The notes: generated by a model from the letters alone, not told the origin. Positions 1 to 6,348 are shown, counted from the stretch's first letter. The stretch: 11,269 bases of DNA from Candidatus Limnocylindrales bacterium (GCA_031292335.1 JARLHH010000067.1:1-11269), one strand, 5' to 3'. A program made the numbers and translations.

Positions 1-2
1 AG

Positions 3-236
3 TGGGGACCCGGCGGCGTCGAACCGGACCGCGAAGGCTGCTTCACCGACGCGTCCGGCCATGCGAACGTCATCGCACTGTGCGGCGACGGGGCGTCCAT
101 CGCCATCGTCGGCAAGACGGCCGACCTCGCCGCCCTGGCGGCGTGGGCCGACCGGTTCCCGGCGGCGGCCACCAGCGCCGGCCGCGTTTCCACGCCATCA
201 CCGCCCGGAATCTGTTACGGGGGCTGGGGTCCGTGA
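3..236 (+). CDS. C-terminal fragment of an unrecognised protein, cut by window edge
   Basis: Frame 3 is open from the window edge to a TGA at 234-236 and gives 77 residues with balanced, non-repetitive composition (GCFTDASGHANVIALCGDG, then IAIVGKTADLAALAAWADRF). The overlapping frames give Arg/Pro-rich translations typical of GC-rich shadows, which is why I choose this one. It has no ATG inside, so the start lies outside the window. The tail contains three Cys and ends in a Gly/Pro/Trp-rich stretch (CYGGWGP), which could suit an extracytoplasmic protein, but I do not recognise the family. It converges on the MFS gene with a 53-nt gap. Confidence 0.6.
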   Translation, partial: WGPGGVEPDREGCFTDASGHANVIALCGDGASIAIVGKTADLAALAAWADRFPAAATSAGRVSTPSPPGICYGGWGP

Positions 237-248
237 GGCGACCGGACC
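228..248. terminator. Small hairpin between convergent genes (weak terminator candidate)
   Basis: GGTCCG at 228-233 pairs perfectly with CGGACC at 243-248 across a 9-nt loop that begins with the TGA stop codon of the left gene. There is no T-tract, so at most it is a weak or factor-dependent termination element between the two converging genes. Confidence 0.22.
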
Positions 249-289
249 AATGCCGGCGGGACGGGCCAACACCCTGAACCCGTCGTGGA

Positions 290-1861
290 TCAGGGCGCGG
301 GCTCGGTGTGTGCAACACCGGCAGCCACGCCGCCGGTCCCGTGCCTGTCCCTGGATGGGAGGCCCACGAGGGCGAGGCCCGCCGCCGCCAGGCCGACGGC
401 GGCCCCCGCGACGAACGCCTGCTGCATGCCGTGGCAGAACGCGTCCAGGGCGCGACTGCTGGCGAGCGCGGCTGCCTGGGGGCCGAGCAGCTGTCCGGCC
501 AGCGTGCCGATCGAGCTCCCCTGGCCGAGCACGACGAGCGGCGCCAGCGCCCGGGCGCGAGCCTCGATCGCCGCCGGCAAACCGGCGGCAAAGGTCGTCC
601 AGTCGTTCCGGGCCACGGTCGCTCCGATCGACCCGAGAACGGCCACGCCGAGCGCGGTCCCGAGCTGACGCGCCGTGTTGAGCACCCCTGACGCGACGCC
701 TGCCTTGGCCTCATCGACGTCCGCGACCACGGTCGCCGCCAGCACCGGCATGGCGAGGGCCGAGCCGACGCCGAAGACGACAAGCCACGGCCATATGGCC
801 GAGTACGGCGAGCGGGCGTCGAGCAGGGAGAGTCCGAAGATCGCCAGCGCGCAGAGCAGCAGCCCGGCCACCACGAAGAGCCGCGGGCCGAACCGTCCGC
901 TGAAGCGCCCGGAGAGTGGCGCCACCACCACGATCATCGTGGTGAGCGGGAGCGAGCGAACGCCGGTGTCGATGGCCGAGTAGCCCTGCACGTTCTGCAT
1001 GAACAGGGTCAGGAAGTAGATGGTGCCGAGAAGGGCGAAGCCGAGGGCGAGCATGACGGCGTTCGCCGCGCTGAACCGAAGGCTGCGGAAGAAGCCGAGC
1101 GGGAGCATCGGCTCCGGCGTCCGCGCCTCCCAGGCGAAGAACGCCACGAGCAGCGCGCTCCCGAGCGCCAGGCGGACGAGCACGTCGCTCGAGCCCCAGT
1201 CGTGGGAGCTCGTGTCGATCAGGCCCCACACCAAGGAAAAGAGGCCGGCCGTCGCGAGCGCCGTCCCCGGGATGTCGAGGGCTCGGGTCGTTGGGTCGCT
1301 CGACTCGGGGACCACGATCCAGCTCACGAGGATGGCCAGGAGCCCGATCGGGACGTTGATCCAGAACACGCTGGCCCAACCCGCGCGGTCGACGAGCACG
1401 CCGCCGACGAGGGGACCGATGGCAAGCCCGAACGCGGAGGCGCCCGCCCAGATGCCGAGCGCCATCGGCAGCCTGGCCTTCGGAAAGGCAGCCACGATGA
1501 TCGACAGCGAGAGAGGCCCCATCAGGGCTCCGCCGACGCCCTGGACGGCGCGACTCGCCACGAGCTCGGCATCGGTCTGCGATAGGGCGCAGGCCGCCGA
1601 GCTCACGGTGAATATCGCCAGCCCGAGAAGGAACAGCCGACGCCTTCCGAACCGGTCCCCGAGCTTGCCTCCTAGGAGCGTGAGTGACGCAAGAGCCAGC
1701 GAGAACGCGTTGACCGTCCACTCGAGGGACTGCTCGCTGGCGTTGAGGCTGCGCCCGATCGACGGCAGCGCGACGGTGATCACCGTCATGTCGAGCATCA
1801 CCATGAACAGGGCGAAGACCATCGCGCCCAGGATCAGCCACTGCCGGTTCACGCGGTTCAC
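290..1861 (-). CDS. DHA2-family (EmrB/QacA-type) MFS drug efflux transporter
   Basis: A 523-residue integral membrane protein of the 14-TM DHA2 drug:H+ antiporter group, expected to export toxic or amphipathic compounds across the cytoplasmic membrane. Visible motifs: LDMTVITVALP at residues 23-33 (motif D1), GKLGDRFGRRR at 65-75 (motif A, loop 2-3), R104 with QG at 107-108 (motif B), and GPLVGGVLV at 149-157 followed by W162 and FWINVPIG (motif C, antiporter signature). Length is normal for the family. I choose the GTG at 1859-1861. It overlaps the TetR stop as GTGA and has an AGGGAAG Shine-Dalgarno a few bases upstream; a second GTG three codons later is the alternative. The frame stays open far upstream, but that part is antisense-type read-through of tetR in another frame. 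It is probably translationally coupled to the TetR gene. Substrate cannot be read from the sequence. Confidence 0.93.
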   Translation of the reverse strand: MNRVNRQWLILGAMVFALFMVMLDMTVITVALPSIGRSLNASEQSLEWTVNAFSLALASLTLLGGKLGDRFGRRRLFLLGLAIFTVSSAACALSQTDAELVASRAVQGVGGALMGPLSLSIIVAAFPKARLPMALGIWAGASAFGLAIGPLVGGVLVDRAGWASVFWINVPIGLLAILVSWIVVPESSDPTTRALDIPGTALATAGLFSLVWGLIDTSSHDWGSSDVLVRLALGSALLVAFFAWEARTPEPMLPLGFFRSLRFSAANAVMLALGFALLGTIYFLTLFMQNVQGYSAIDTGVRSLPLTTMIVVVAPLSGRFSGRFGPRLFVVAGLLLCALAIFGLSLLDARSPYSAIWPWLVVFGVGSALAMPVLAATVVADVDEAKAGVASGVLNTARQLGTALGVAVLGSIGATVARNDWTTFAAGLPAAIEARARALAPLVVLGQGSSIGTLAGQLLGPQAAALASSRALDAFCHGMQQAFVAGAAVGLAAAGLALVGLPSRDRHGTGGVAAGVAHTEPAP

Positions 1862-2466
1862 GGGTGCTTCCCTTCGGGGGCGCGAAGCATGATCAGGAGC
1901 GAGTCGACGACCGGAGCGAGCTCGGCTGCCGCGGCCTCGTCGCCGTCGAGCGCGGAGTGGAAGCCGAAGAGGAGCGAGATCGCGAAGACGATCTGGGCGA
2001 CGTCGGCGGGGACCAGGTCGGGTCGGACCGAGCCGCTCGCCTGGCCCGCGGCCACCGCCTCCGCGGCGCTGTCGAGGAACGCCCGGAGGCCGCTCCCTGC
2101 GTCGCCTAGATCCACCTCGTCGGACAGCGCCAGGGCAACGGTGCGAAGCCGGCTCAGCTCGCCGAGCGATGGATTGGGAAGCAGCGACCTGGCCCGTTCC
2201 GCAAACGCCTCGAATGGGTCTCGGCCGGGGGGCAACGGCGCCTGGAGCGTCGCCACGAGCTGCGCCCCCGTCGCATGGATCGCCGCCACGAGCAGCGCCT
2301 GCTTCGACCCGAAGTGCTTGAAGAGAGTGGGCTCCGAGCATCCCGCCGCGGCGGCAATCTCGGCCGTCGTGGTGGCGTGGTAGCCGCGGCGCGCAAAGGC
2401 AGCGCGCGCGGCGCTGAGCAGCCGCTCACGAGTCTCCGCTCCGGATCTTCTCGCCTCGTCCGCCAC
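1858..2466 (-). CDS. TetR/AcrR-family transcriptional regulator
   Basis: A 202-residue one-component repressor. The N-terminal DNA-binding domain is clear: ETRERLLSAARAAFARRGY at 11-29, then the helix-turn-helix TTTAEIAAAAGCSEPTLFKHF at about 32-52 with the usual GSK after it. The remainder is the alpha-helical ligand-binding and dimerisation domain, with no recognisable ligand signature. Start is the GTG at 2464-2466, with AGGGGG eight bases upstream. It is the first gene of a two-gene operon with the efflux pump (4-nt GTGA overlap), the common arrangement in which a pump substrate relieves repression of both genes. A palindrome over the operon promoter is the likely binding site, implying autoregulation (inference). 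Confidence 0.93.
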   Translation of the reverse strand: MADEARRSGAETRERLLSAARAAFARRGYHATTTAEIAAAAGCSEPTLFKHFGSKQALLVAAIHATGAQLVATLQAPLPPGRDPFEAFAERARSLLPNPSLGELSRLRTVALALSDEVDLGDAGSGLRAFLDSAAEAVAAGQASGSVRPDLVPADVAQIVFAISLLFGFHSALDGDEAAAAELAPVVDSLLIMLRAPEGKHP

Positions 2467-2501
2467 GGGTCCGACCCCCTGGTCCTGGTTTCGTGGCGCA
2501 G

Positions 2502-2530
2502 AGTTTAGTGATGACTCACCAAACCGGCAA
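2502..2530 (-). promoter_or_regulatory. Predicted sigma70-type promoter of the tetR-MFS operon
   Basis: On the minus strand, TTGCCG (2525-2530) as -35 and TAAACT (2502-2507) as -10 are separated by exactly 17 nt. This places transcription start near 2495, about 30 nt before the GTG start codon. The stretch is visibly less GC-rich than its surroundings. Confidence 0.55.
2503..2524. promoter_or_regulatory. Candidate TetR operator palindrome
   Basis: GTTTAGTGA (2503-2511) and TCACCAAAC (2516-2524) form an inverted repeat with a 4-nt centre and one mismatch in nine. Size and symmetry suit a TetR dimer. It covers the spacer and most of the -10 of the predicted tetR promoter, so binding would block RNA polymerase. 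It also lies upstream of the divergent membrane-protein gene. Confidence 0.6.
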
Positions 2531-2572
2531 GGACACCCTTGCGGCCGCGCCAGTACGCGTGGGAGCCGAGGG

Positions 2573-2587
2573 ATGACGCGCCGTCAT
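2573..2587. repeat. Perfect 15-bp palindrome upstream of the GlsB-like gene
   Basis: ATGACG (2573-2578), CGC centre, CGTCAT (2582-2587). The adjoining GTCATGAC at 2583-2590 is itself an 8-bp perfect palindrome. It sits about 70-85 nt before the ATG at 2659, where an operator for that gene could lie. I cannot name a regulator. Confidence 0.35.
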
Positions 2588-2658
2588 GACACAGCGATCG
2601 CCGGGCGACACAGTGGGGCTGCGCCCGCGAAGTCAGTCACACGGAAGGAACGCGCCCA

Positions 2659-2928
2659 ATGGGCTTCATCGCCTGGATCGTCGTCGGCGCGATCGCCGGC
2701 TTCCTGGCCAGCCACTTCATGCGTGCCCGCGAGAGCCTGCTGATGATGATCGTCCTCGGCATCGTCGGCGGACTCGTGGGCGGATTCGTCGCCACCAGCG
2801 TCCTCAAGATGGGCACGGTCGACGGGATCAACGTCGAGAGCATCGTGATCGCCACGCTCGGCGCGATCGCGGTCATCTTCGTCGTCCACCTCGCGACCGG
2901 TTCGCGCGGTCTTCTCAGTCGCAGGTGA
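2659..2928 (+). CDS. GlsB/YeaQ/YmgE-family small stress-response membrane protein
   Basis: An 89-residue very hydrophobic protein with three predicted membrane helices: about residues 3-19 (FIAWIVVGAIAGFLAS), 27-47 (LLMMIVLGIVGGLVGGFVATS) and 61-80 (IVIATLGAIAVIFVVHLA). The Gly-rich helix pattern (GAIAGFLA, GIVGGLVGG) and the length match the GlsB/YeaQ/YmgE family, also labelled transglycosylase-associated protein. That family is often induced by general or acid stress, but its biochemical role is unknown. The ATG has GGAAGGAA eight bases upstream. It is monocistronic: transcribed away from tetR and convergent with the RES gene. No clear promoter hexamers are visible in the 190-nt gap before it. 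Confidence 0.9.
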   Translation: MGFIAWIVVGAIAGFLASHFMRARESLLMMIVLGIVGGLVGGFVATSVLKMGTVDGINVESIVIATLGAIAVIFVVHLATGSRGLLSRR

Positions 2929-3084
2929 GGAGACGCACGGCTGACCCGCGCCGTCGTGGCCGACCTCCGGGTCATCGGCGATGATCGAGATCACGGCCGT
3001 CTTCGGCGGGACGCGCGTCAGTACATTCGGCGCACACGGGGTCGGCGGCACACAACGATGACCGCCAAGGCCAGCACCATCCAA

Positions 3085-3097
3085 GTCCGGCCCGGAC
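3085..3097. terminator. Short GC hairpin at the end of the RES gene
   Basis: GTCCG (3085-3089), a 3-nt loop and CGGAC (3093-3097), directly beyond the TAA stop at 3099-3101 of the minus-strand RES gene. The stem is GC-only in its core but lacks a following T-run, so terminator function is only a possibility. The rest of the 170-nt gap between the convergent genes shows no ORF I would support. Confidence 0.25.
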
Positions 3098-3098
3098 C

Positions 3099-3743
3099 TT
3101 ATGGAGTGGCCGCCACGATGATGATCTTGGCCGGGATTGCCAAGGCTCGAAGGAGCGCCAAGCCGGATCCGACATCGAGCGGCGTCGGGCCGCCCGTCGG
3201 GGCCACATCGAGCATCGATGCCCGTCCCGGGTCGGCATAGAGAACGACGCTGAGCGAGGTGTCGTGGGCGCGCGAGACCCACACGCAGCCATCCGCGGTC
3301 GGAGCGGCAGCGCGCAGCCGGACCGCCACCCCGTTGGTCCAGTCGTACATCCGCGAGGTGGACTCGATGAGGCGTGCCCTCGAGACGCCAATCGCGTGCA
3401 GACCAGATGTGGTCAGATCGACGAGGCTGAGGTCTCGAACAGTGACCACTGGCGCCAGGACCCGGTCGATGTACTGGTTGGGCATGACCCGCGGGGCGGC
3501 GTGTGATGGCCGAATGTCGTGGAACACGGACTCGAAGATTGCGCCGGGCTCGCTCGTCGCGCCGTACCAGGCGGGCACCATCGCGCCGACCGCGTCCAGG
3601 ACCGGCGAGAAGCGGTTCTGCCTCGCGGAGGAAGAGAAGGCCAGCCCCGTGTCGTCGCGCGAAACTCGCCAAAGCGGCGTGCCAGCGGACAGGGTGGTCA
3701 GGATCGGGGAATCTGGAGACCGCTTCTTGAGCGTGGCGGCCAC
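3099..3743 (-). CDS. RES-domain toxin of a RES-Xre toxin-antitoxin system
   Basis: A 214-residue RES-family protein. Known members (MbcT, Res) degrade cytoplasmic NAD+ and arrest growth; ParT-type members ADP-ribosylate a host enzyme. The conserved polar positions are visible in order: R26 in LWRVS, R44 in NRFSP, Y60 in WYGA, E71 in FESVFHDI, and S157 in CVWVSR. These include the Arg, Glu and Ser that name the domain, so the enzyme looks intact. The start is the GTG at 3741-3743, six nt after the antitoxin stop. An imperfect GAGG lies upstream within the antitoxin's last codons, suggesting coupled translation. The toxin is second in the operon, as usual for this family. Which chemistry it uses cannot be decided here. 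Confidence 0.88.
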   Translation of the reverse strand: MAATLKKRSPDSPILTTLSAGTPLWRVSRDDTGLAFSSSARQNRFSPVLDAVGAMVPAWYGATSEPGAIFESVFHDIRPSHAAPRVMPNQYIDRVLAPVVTVRDLSLVDLTTSGLHAIGVSRARLIESTSRMYDWTNGVAVRLRAAAPTADGCVWVSRAHDTSLSVVLYADPGRASMLDVAPTGGPTPLDVGSGLALLRALAIPAKIIIVAATP

Positions 3744-3749
3744 GTACGG

Positions 3750-4388
3750 TCAGTCCTCGGACAGCGACGCCTGATAGGCGGCGGCCGCGACGACTTGGTC
3801 CGGGTCTGACTCGAGCAAGTCGACTGGTCGCGCACCTTCAAGGAACCCGTTGGAGCCCGTGAACCAGAGAAGCAGTTCCCAGCCTCGAACCTGCCCCTTC
3901 AGGGCTGCGAGGATCCGGCTGATCACAGGCCGAGGGGCACCGCGGACGAACTGGAAGGCTGGAAAGACCCGGCCAGCTGGAGTCTCCACCGCAAACACGC
4001 GGCCCGCGCTGACCCACCGACTCGTCGTGGTGTGTGGATTGGCTGTATCAGAGCCTCGCTCCTCGGCCAATTGGGCACTATTGAGCGCGCCAAACTCACG
4101 AAGCGCCTCGGCACGGGCGACGCCGTTCCAATGAAGTTGCGTAAGTGCGTCGCCGCTGAGAACCTCGATGGGCGGGAGGATCCCATCCAGGACCGCGCCT
4201 TCGCGCTCCGCCTCGTCGCGCATGCCTCGCAATCGAATGGCGATCAAGCGAATGAGCCGTGCTCCGCCCGGGAGACCCTGAAGAGCGATCGCCATCTCCG
4301 ACATGCCGGCTACAACTTCAGCCGGACCGACGATGTTCAGTGATGCGCGGTCGGCGCCAGAGGACGCGATCGTGACTGTCTCTGCCAC
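3750..4388 (-). CDS. Xre/MbcA/ParS-type antitoxin with toxin-binding (DUF2384) domain
   Basis: A 212-residue partner of the RES toxin. The C-terminus carries the toxin-binding signature: ELLLWFTGSNGFLEGARP at 171-188, then VDLLESDPDQVVAAA. A middle segment at about 95-147 (REFGALNSAQLAEERG, SRWVSAGRVFAVET, VFPAFQF) has the look of a divergent helix-turn-helix followed by the PAFQF turn seen in many members. About 90 N-terminal residues (SEMAIALQGLPGGARLIRLIA region) have no assignment, making it longer than compact MbcA-like antitoxins. The GTG start at 4386-4388 has a strong GGAGG six bases upstream. Expected roles are neutralising the toxin by blocking its active site and repressing its own promoter. 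Confidence 0.85.
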   Translation of the reverse strand: MAETVTIASSGADRASLNIVGPAEVVAGMSEMAIALQGLPGGARLIRLIAIRLRGMRDEAEREGAVLDGILPPIEVLSGDALTQLHWNGVARAEALREFGALNSAQLAEERGSDTANPHTTTSRWVSAGRVFAVETPAGRVFPAFQFVRGAPRPVISRILAALKGQVRGWELLLWFTGSNGFLEGARPVDLLESDPDQVVAAAAYQASLSED

Positions 4389-4408
4389 GTCAGGCCTCCG
4401 TTAGTCAC

Positions 4409-4441
4409 GTAACTATGTGCTTGCACACTTGTCCCAGTTAC
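4409..4441. promoter_or_regulatory. Candidate antitoxin operator palindromes
   Basis: Between the predicted -10 and the antitoxin start lie an outer inverted repeat, GTAACT (4409-4414) with AGTTAC (4436-4441), and an inner perfect palindrome TGTGCTTGCACA (4416-4427). The two are not concentric, so they may be separate sites. Their position just downstream of the promoter fits autoregulation by the antitoxin or toxin-antitoxin complex (inference). Confidence 0.5.
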
Positions 4442-4469
4442 AGTAGCAATCCGACAGCTTGCCTGTCAA
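4440..4469 (-). promoter_or_regulatory. Predicted sigma70-type promoter of the RES-Xre operon
   Basis: On the minus strand a consensus -35 TTGACA (4464-4469) is followed after 18 nt by TACTGT (4440-4445). It lies about 50 nt before the antitoxin GTG, in a conspicuously AT-richer stretch. This is the best-matching promoter in the window. Confidence 0.7.
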
Positions 4470-4589
4470 CCTCCCGCATGCCGCATGGCGCTCCGCAGGT
4501 CGCCTCAAGAACGTCTACCGGTCGCCGGGCGTCAGTACCCAGGCTGTTCCACAAGCACGGTGGCTGGTGTGCGTCGGTCGGCGCCCCGC

Positions 4590-4664
4590 CTACGCCAGCC
4601 GCCGCGCCAGCTCCGGCGGTGCGATCACGACGAGCTCGGTCGTGGCCCGGGTCAGCCCGACGTA
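4590..4664 (-). pseudogene. C-terminal remnant of a UvrD/PcrA-type helicase
   Basis: The minus strand encodes YVGLTRATTELVVIAP followed by PELARRLA and a TAG at 4590-4592. YVxLTRAxxxLVV is the motif VI region near the end of superfamily 1 UvrD/PcrA/Rep-like helicases. Here the similarity stops abruptly just before the Tyr, where three Ser codons and then unrelated sequence appear. Only about 24 residues survive, so this is a tail remnant and not a gene. It abuts the HAD fragment on the other strand, so a recombination joint probably falls near 4665. Confidence 0.6.
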
Positions 4665-4665
4665 G

Positions 4666-4908
4666 CTCGACGAGCGTTCGGTTGCCCGCGCGTGGGAGCC
4701 GAAGAAGGACCTTGCGCTCCTCGCCCTCGAGGTGGCGGGGCTCGCCGATGCCTTCGACGTCGTCGTGTCGGCCGAGGAGGTCGAGCGCGCAAAGCCGGCA
4801 CCGGACGTGTACCTCCGCGCGGGCGCGGCCCTCCGCGTGGCACCAGGTGAGGCGGTGGCCCTCGAGGACTCCTCATCGGGAATGGCGGCGGCTCATGCCG
4901 GGGGAATG
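4666..4908 (+). pseudogene. Internal fragment of a HAD-superfamily hydrolase
   Basis: Frame 1 reads WEPKKDLALLALEVAGLADA, then FDVVVSAEEVERAKPAPDVY, APGEAVALEDSSSGMAAAHA and GGM. This matches HAD phosphatases of the beta-phosphoglucomutase/CbbY-like group: Lys in KPAPD (motif III) and the acidic pair in EDSSSG (motif IV). The N-terminal DxD nucleophile motif and cap are absent, with an in-frame stop at 4663-4665 just before the fragment. After GGM the similarity ends, and the frame continues with unrelated residues to about 5046. It cannot be an active enzyme. Confidence 0.75.
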
Positions 4909-5042
4909 CTTGTGCAGGGCGGCCAGCGCGTTCATCGAGGAAGCGTCATGCCAGGCGTGTCCGCCGAAGGCAAGCGGGTTGGTCCCGGGGTATCGTCGCG
5001 TCAGTGTTGCCCCCAGCCTCGACGAAACGGGAAGGAGACGCC

Positions 5043-5168
5043 ATGAGTTCACCGGTCATCCTGGCGCCCGGGTTCCGGCTCGGAGCGAGGGCGTGGGACG
5101 AGGTGGCAGAGAAGCCCGGCGCCGACGGCCATGACGTTGCGGCGCACGCAGCCGGGGCGTTGCGATGA
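5043..5168 (+). pseudogene. 41-codon N-terminal stub of an alpha/beta hydrolase, overlapping dinB
   Basis: The ORF starts MSSPVILAPGFRLGARAWDE, and continues with ADGHDV. This closely resembles the first strand and oxyanion-hole loop of alpha/beta hydrolases (VxLxPGFWLGAWAWDEV, then a GHDV strand). All catalytic residues are missing: the sequence turns Ala-rich and stops at 5166-5168. It has one of the best ribosome-binding sites in the window (GGAAGGAG, five nt before ATG), and its stop overlaps the next start as ATGA. It is therefore probably still translated and may serve as a leader ORF coupling ribosomes into the DinB gene. The likeliest origin is an internal deletion of a hydrolase gene. 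Confidence 0.55.
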
Positions 5169-5662
5169 CCTCGCTCCTCGACGATGCGTTCGCCCACCAC
5201 GTCTGGGCGACGGAACGTTTGATCGACGCCTGCGGCCAGCTGGCTTCCGACCAGCTGCAGGCCCCGGTGCCCGGCACGTACGGCCCGATCATGGCCACGC
5301 TCGCGCACCTGGTCTCGAGCGACGGCTGGTATCTCTCGTTCTTCCGCGAGCAGCCCGCGCCGATCGACGAGGAATCGAGCGTGACCCTCGCCGACCTGCG
5401 GGCGGCCATCGCGGCCAACGGCGCCGTCTGGCGCGACATCCTCGCCGGCGACCCGGACCCAGAGGCCGATCTCGTCGAGCGCGGCGATGGATGGGAGTTC
5501 CACCAGCCGGCCGGCCTGCGGCTGGCGCAGGCGATCCATCACGGCACGGATCACCGGAGCCAGGTCTGCACCGCCTTGACGAGTCATGGCATCGAGCCTC
5601 CCGAGATCGACCTGTGGGCCTACCGCGAGGCGACCCGCCGCACGAGGGCGATCGAGGGGTGA
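5165..5662 (+). CDS. DinB-family metal-binding four-helix-bundle protein (first copy)
   Basis: A 165-residue DinB/DfsB-type protein. The fold family uses a His triad to bind a divalent metal, and some members are thiol-dependent transferases; the reaction here is unknown. Motifs: FAHHVWATERLIDAC at 9-23, LAHLV with candidate metal ligand H48, and AIHHGTDHRSQV at 123-134 supplying H126 and H130. The HHGTDHRSQ form is typical of the family. The ATG at 5165 overlaps the hydrolase stub's stop (ATGA), and its own stop overlaps the second DinB start (GTGA), so all three ORFs look like one translationally coupled unit. Length is normal. Confidence 0.88.
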   Translation: MTSLLDDAFAHHVWATERLIDACGQLASDQLQAPVPGTYGPIMATLAHLVSSDGWYLSFFREQPAPIDEESSVTLADLRAAIAANGAVWRDILAGDPDPEADLVERGDGWEFHQPAGLRLAQAIHHGTDHRSQVCTALTSHGIEPPEIDLWAYREATRRTRAIEG

Positions 5663-6174
5663 CGATCCGCCTCTTCTACGACCGCTGGCCGCAGTACGAG
5701 CGGCGCCTCGTCGAATCGATCCGGGACCTCACGCCCGGGCAGCTGGCGCTCCGGGCCGCCCCCGAACACTGGCCCGTCTGGGCGATCGCCAGCCACGTGG
5801 CCGGCACGCGCGTCTATTGGCTCTGCCACGTCCTGGGCGAGCCGGGCGCCGAGACCACGCCGTTCGGGGACCCGGACGGCCTCGGCTGGGAGGACGACCT
5901 CGATCATCCACGCAGTGCGGCCGAGCTCGTTGGTGCGCTCGACGCGACGTTCGCGATCATCGACTCGGCCCTCGACCGATGGACGCCCCAGATGATGCAC
6001 GACACCGTCGAGCGGTCGTACGGGGATGTGCGCCAGATCCACTCGCGGACGTCGATCCTCCAGCGGCTCCTGACGCACGAGGCGTACCACGGCGGCGAGC
6101 TGGCCATCGCCCTCGGCAGCCACCACCTGGATCCGACGTACATCTGGCGCGCGGACGACCCCCTCCAGTCCTGA
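5659..6174 (+). CDS. DinB-family protein (second, divergent copy)
   Basis: A 171-residue protein beginning at the GTG at 5659-5661 inside the GTGA overlap with the first DinB gene. The same frame is open back to about 5131, but that part lies wholly within the first DinB gene, so I reject the longer form. Motifs: YDRWPQYERRLVESI near the N-terminus, WAIASHVAGTR with H46, and LLTHEAYHGGELAIALG at 138-153 with H140 and H144. Together these give the expected His triad. Sequence identity to the first copy is low by eye, so they are distant paralogues that may have different substrates or form a heterodimer (inference). Confidence 0.87.
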   Translation: MTIRLFYDRWPQYERRLVESIRDLTPGQLALRAAPEHWPVWAIASHVAGTRVYWLCHVLGEPGAETTPFGDPDGLGWEDDLDHPRSAAELVGALDATFAIIDSALDRWTPQMMHDTVERSYGDVRQIHSRTSILQRLLTHEAYHGGELAIALGSHHLDPTYIWRADDPLQS

Positions 6175-6235
6175 TGGCGCTCCGTTCGAGGCATGTGCCG
6201 GGCGTGGCACCGGCCCCGGCCCGGGATCGGGCGTC

Positions 6236-6266
6236 GCGAAGTCGCCTGGGCTTCGCTCCCTCCTTT
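6236..6266 (+). terminator. Terminator-like hairpin after the DinB operon
   Basis: GCGAAG (6236-6241) and CTTCGC (6251-6256) form a perfect 6-bp stem with a 9-nt loop, followed by the pyrimidine tract TCCCTCCTTT ending at 6266. It lies 60 nt beyond the second DinB stop. A smaller 5-bp hairpin (GTGCC 6195-6199, GGCAC 6206-6210) precedes it. Confidence 0.4.
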
Positions 6267-6301
6267 CTGCACGAGCTCCGGCGGAAACGGCGTAGCTGGG
6301 A

Positions 6302-6313
6302 GTCACCGGTGTC
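6302..6313. promoter_or_regulatory. Near-palindromic site upstream of the CRP-PAS gene
   Basis: GTCACCGGTGTC contains the perfect 8-bp palindrome CACCGGTG (6304-6311) and a second GTCAC half-site immediately after it. It lies about 50 nt before the CRP-PAS start and could be an autoregulatory operator. It is not the canonical CRP consensus. Confidence 0.25.
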
Positions 6314-6348
6314 ACGACCGTGGCAGACTACGCGGCACTTGCACCGAC

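Larger units (their letters stand above)
4470..5042. other. Degenerate intergenic region with fragments of unrelated genes
   Basis: Nearly 600 nt without an intact gene. Positions 4470-4589 show nothing I recognise. From 4590 to 4908 two protein fragments of different families lie head to head on opposite strands (see the pseudogene entries). Positions 4909-5042 lose all similarity and end in the ribosome-binding site of the next short ORF. Long open frames here are GC-driven shadows rich in Arg, Ser and Pro. Confidence 0.6.

Noticed and set aside
1862..2341. Upstream extension of the MFS transporter frame to 2341 (683 residues)
   Set aside because: This part lies wholly inside the TetR gene in another frame and is Arg/Gly-rich without homology. 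The GTGA overlap and ribosome-binding site at 1861 give a normal-length transporter.
2982..2993. TGATC-GA-GATCA palindrome between the GlsB-like and RES genes
   Set aside because: Short, with no nearby start codon or partner site. Chance occurrence is likely.
2584..3672. 362-codon minus-strand open frame across the GlsB-like and RES genes
   Set aside because: It runs antisense to the GlsB-like gene and out of frame with the RES gene. Composition is Arg/Asp/His-rich as in GC-driven shadows, with no family signature.
5131..5658. Long N-terminal extension of the second DinB protein from ATG 5131
   Set aside because: It overlaps the first DinB gene in another frame, and its translation is Arg/Pro-rich shadow sequence. 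The GTG at 5659 gives a normal DinB length.
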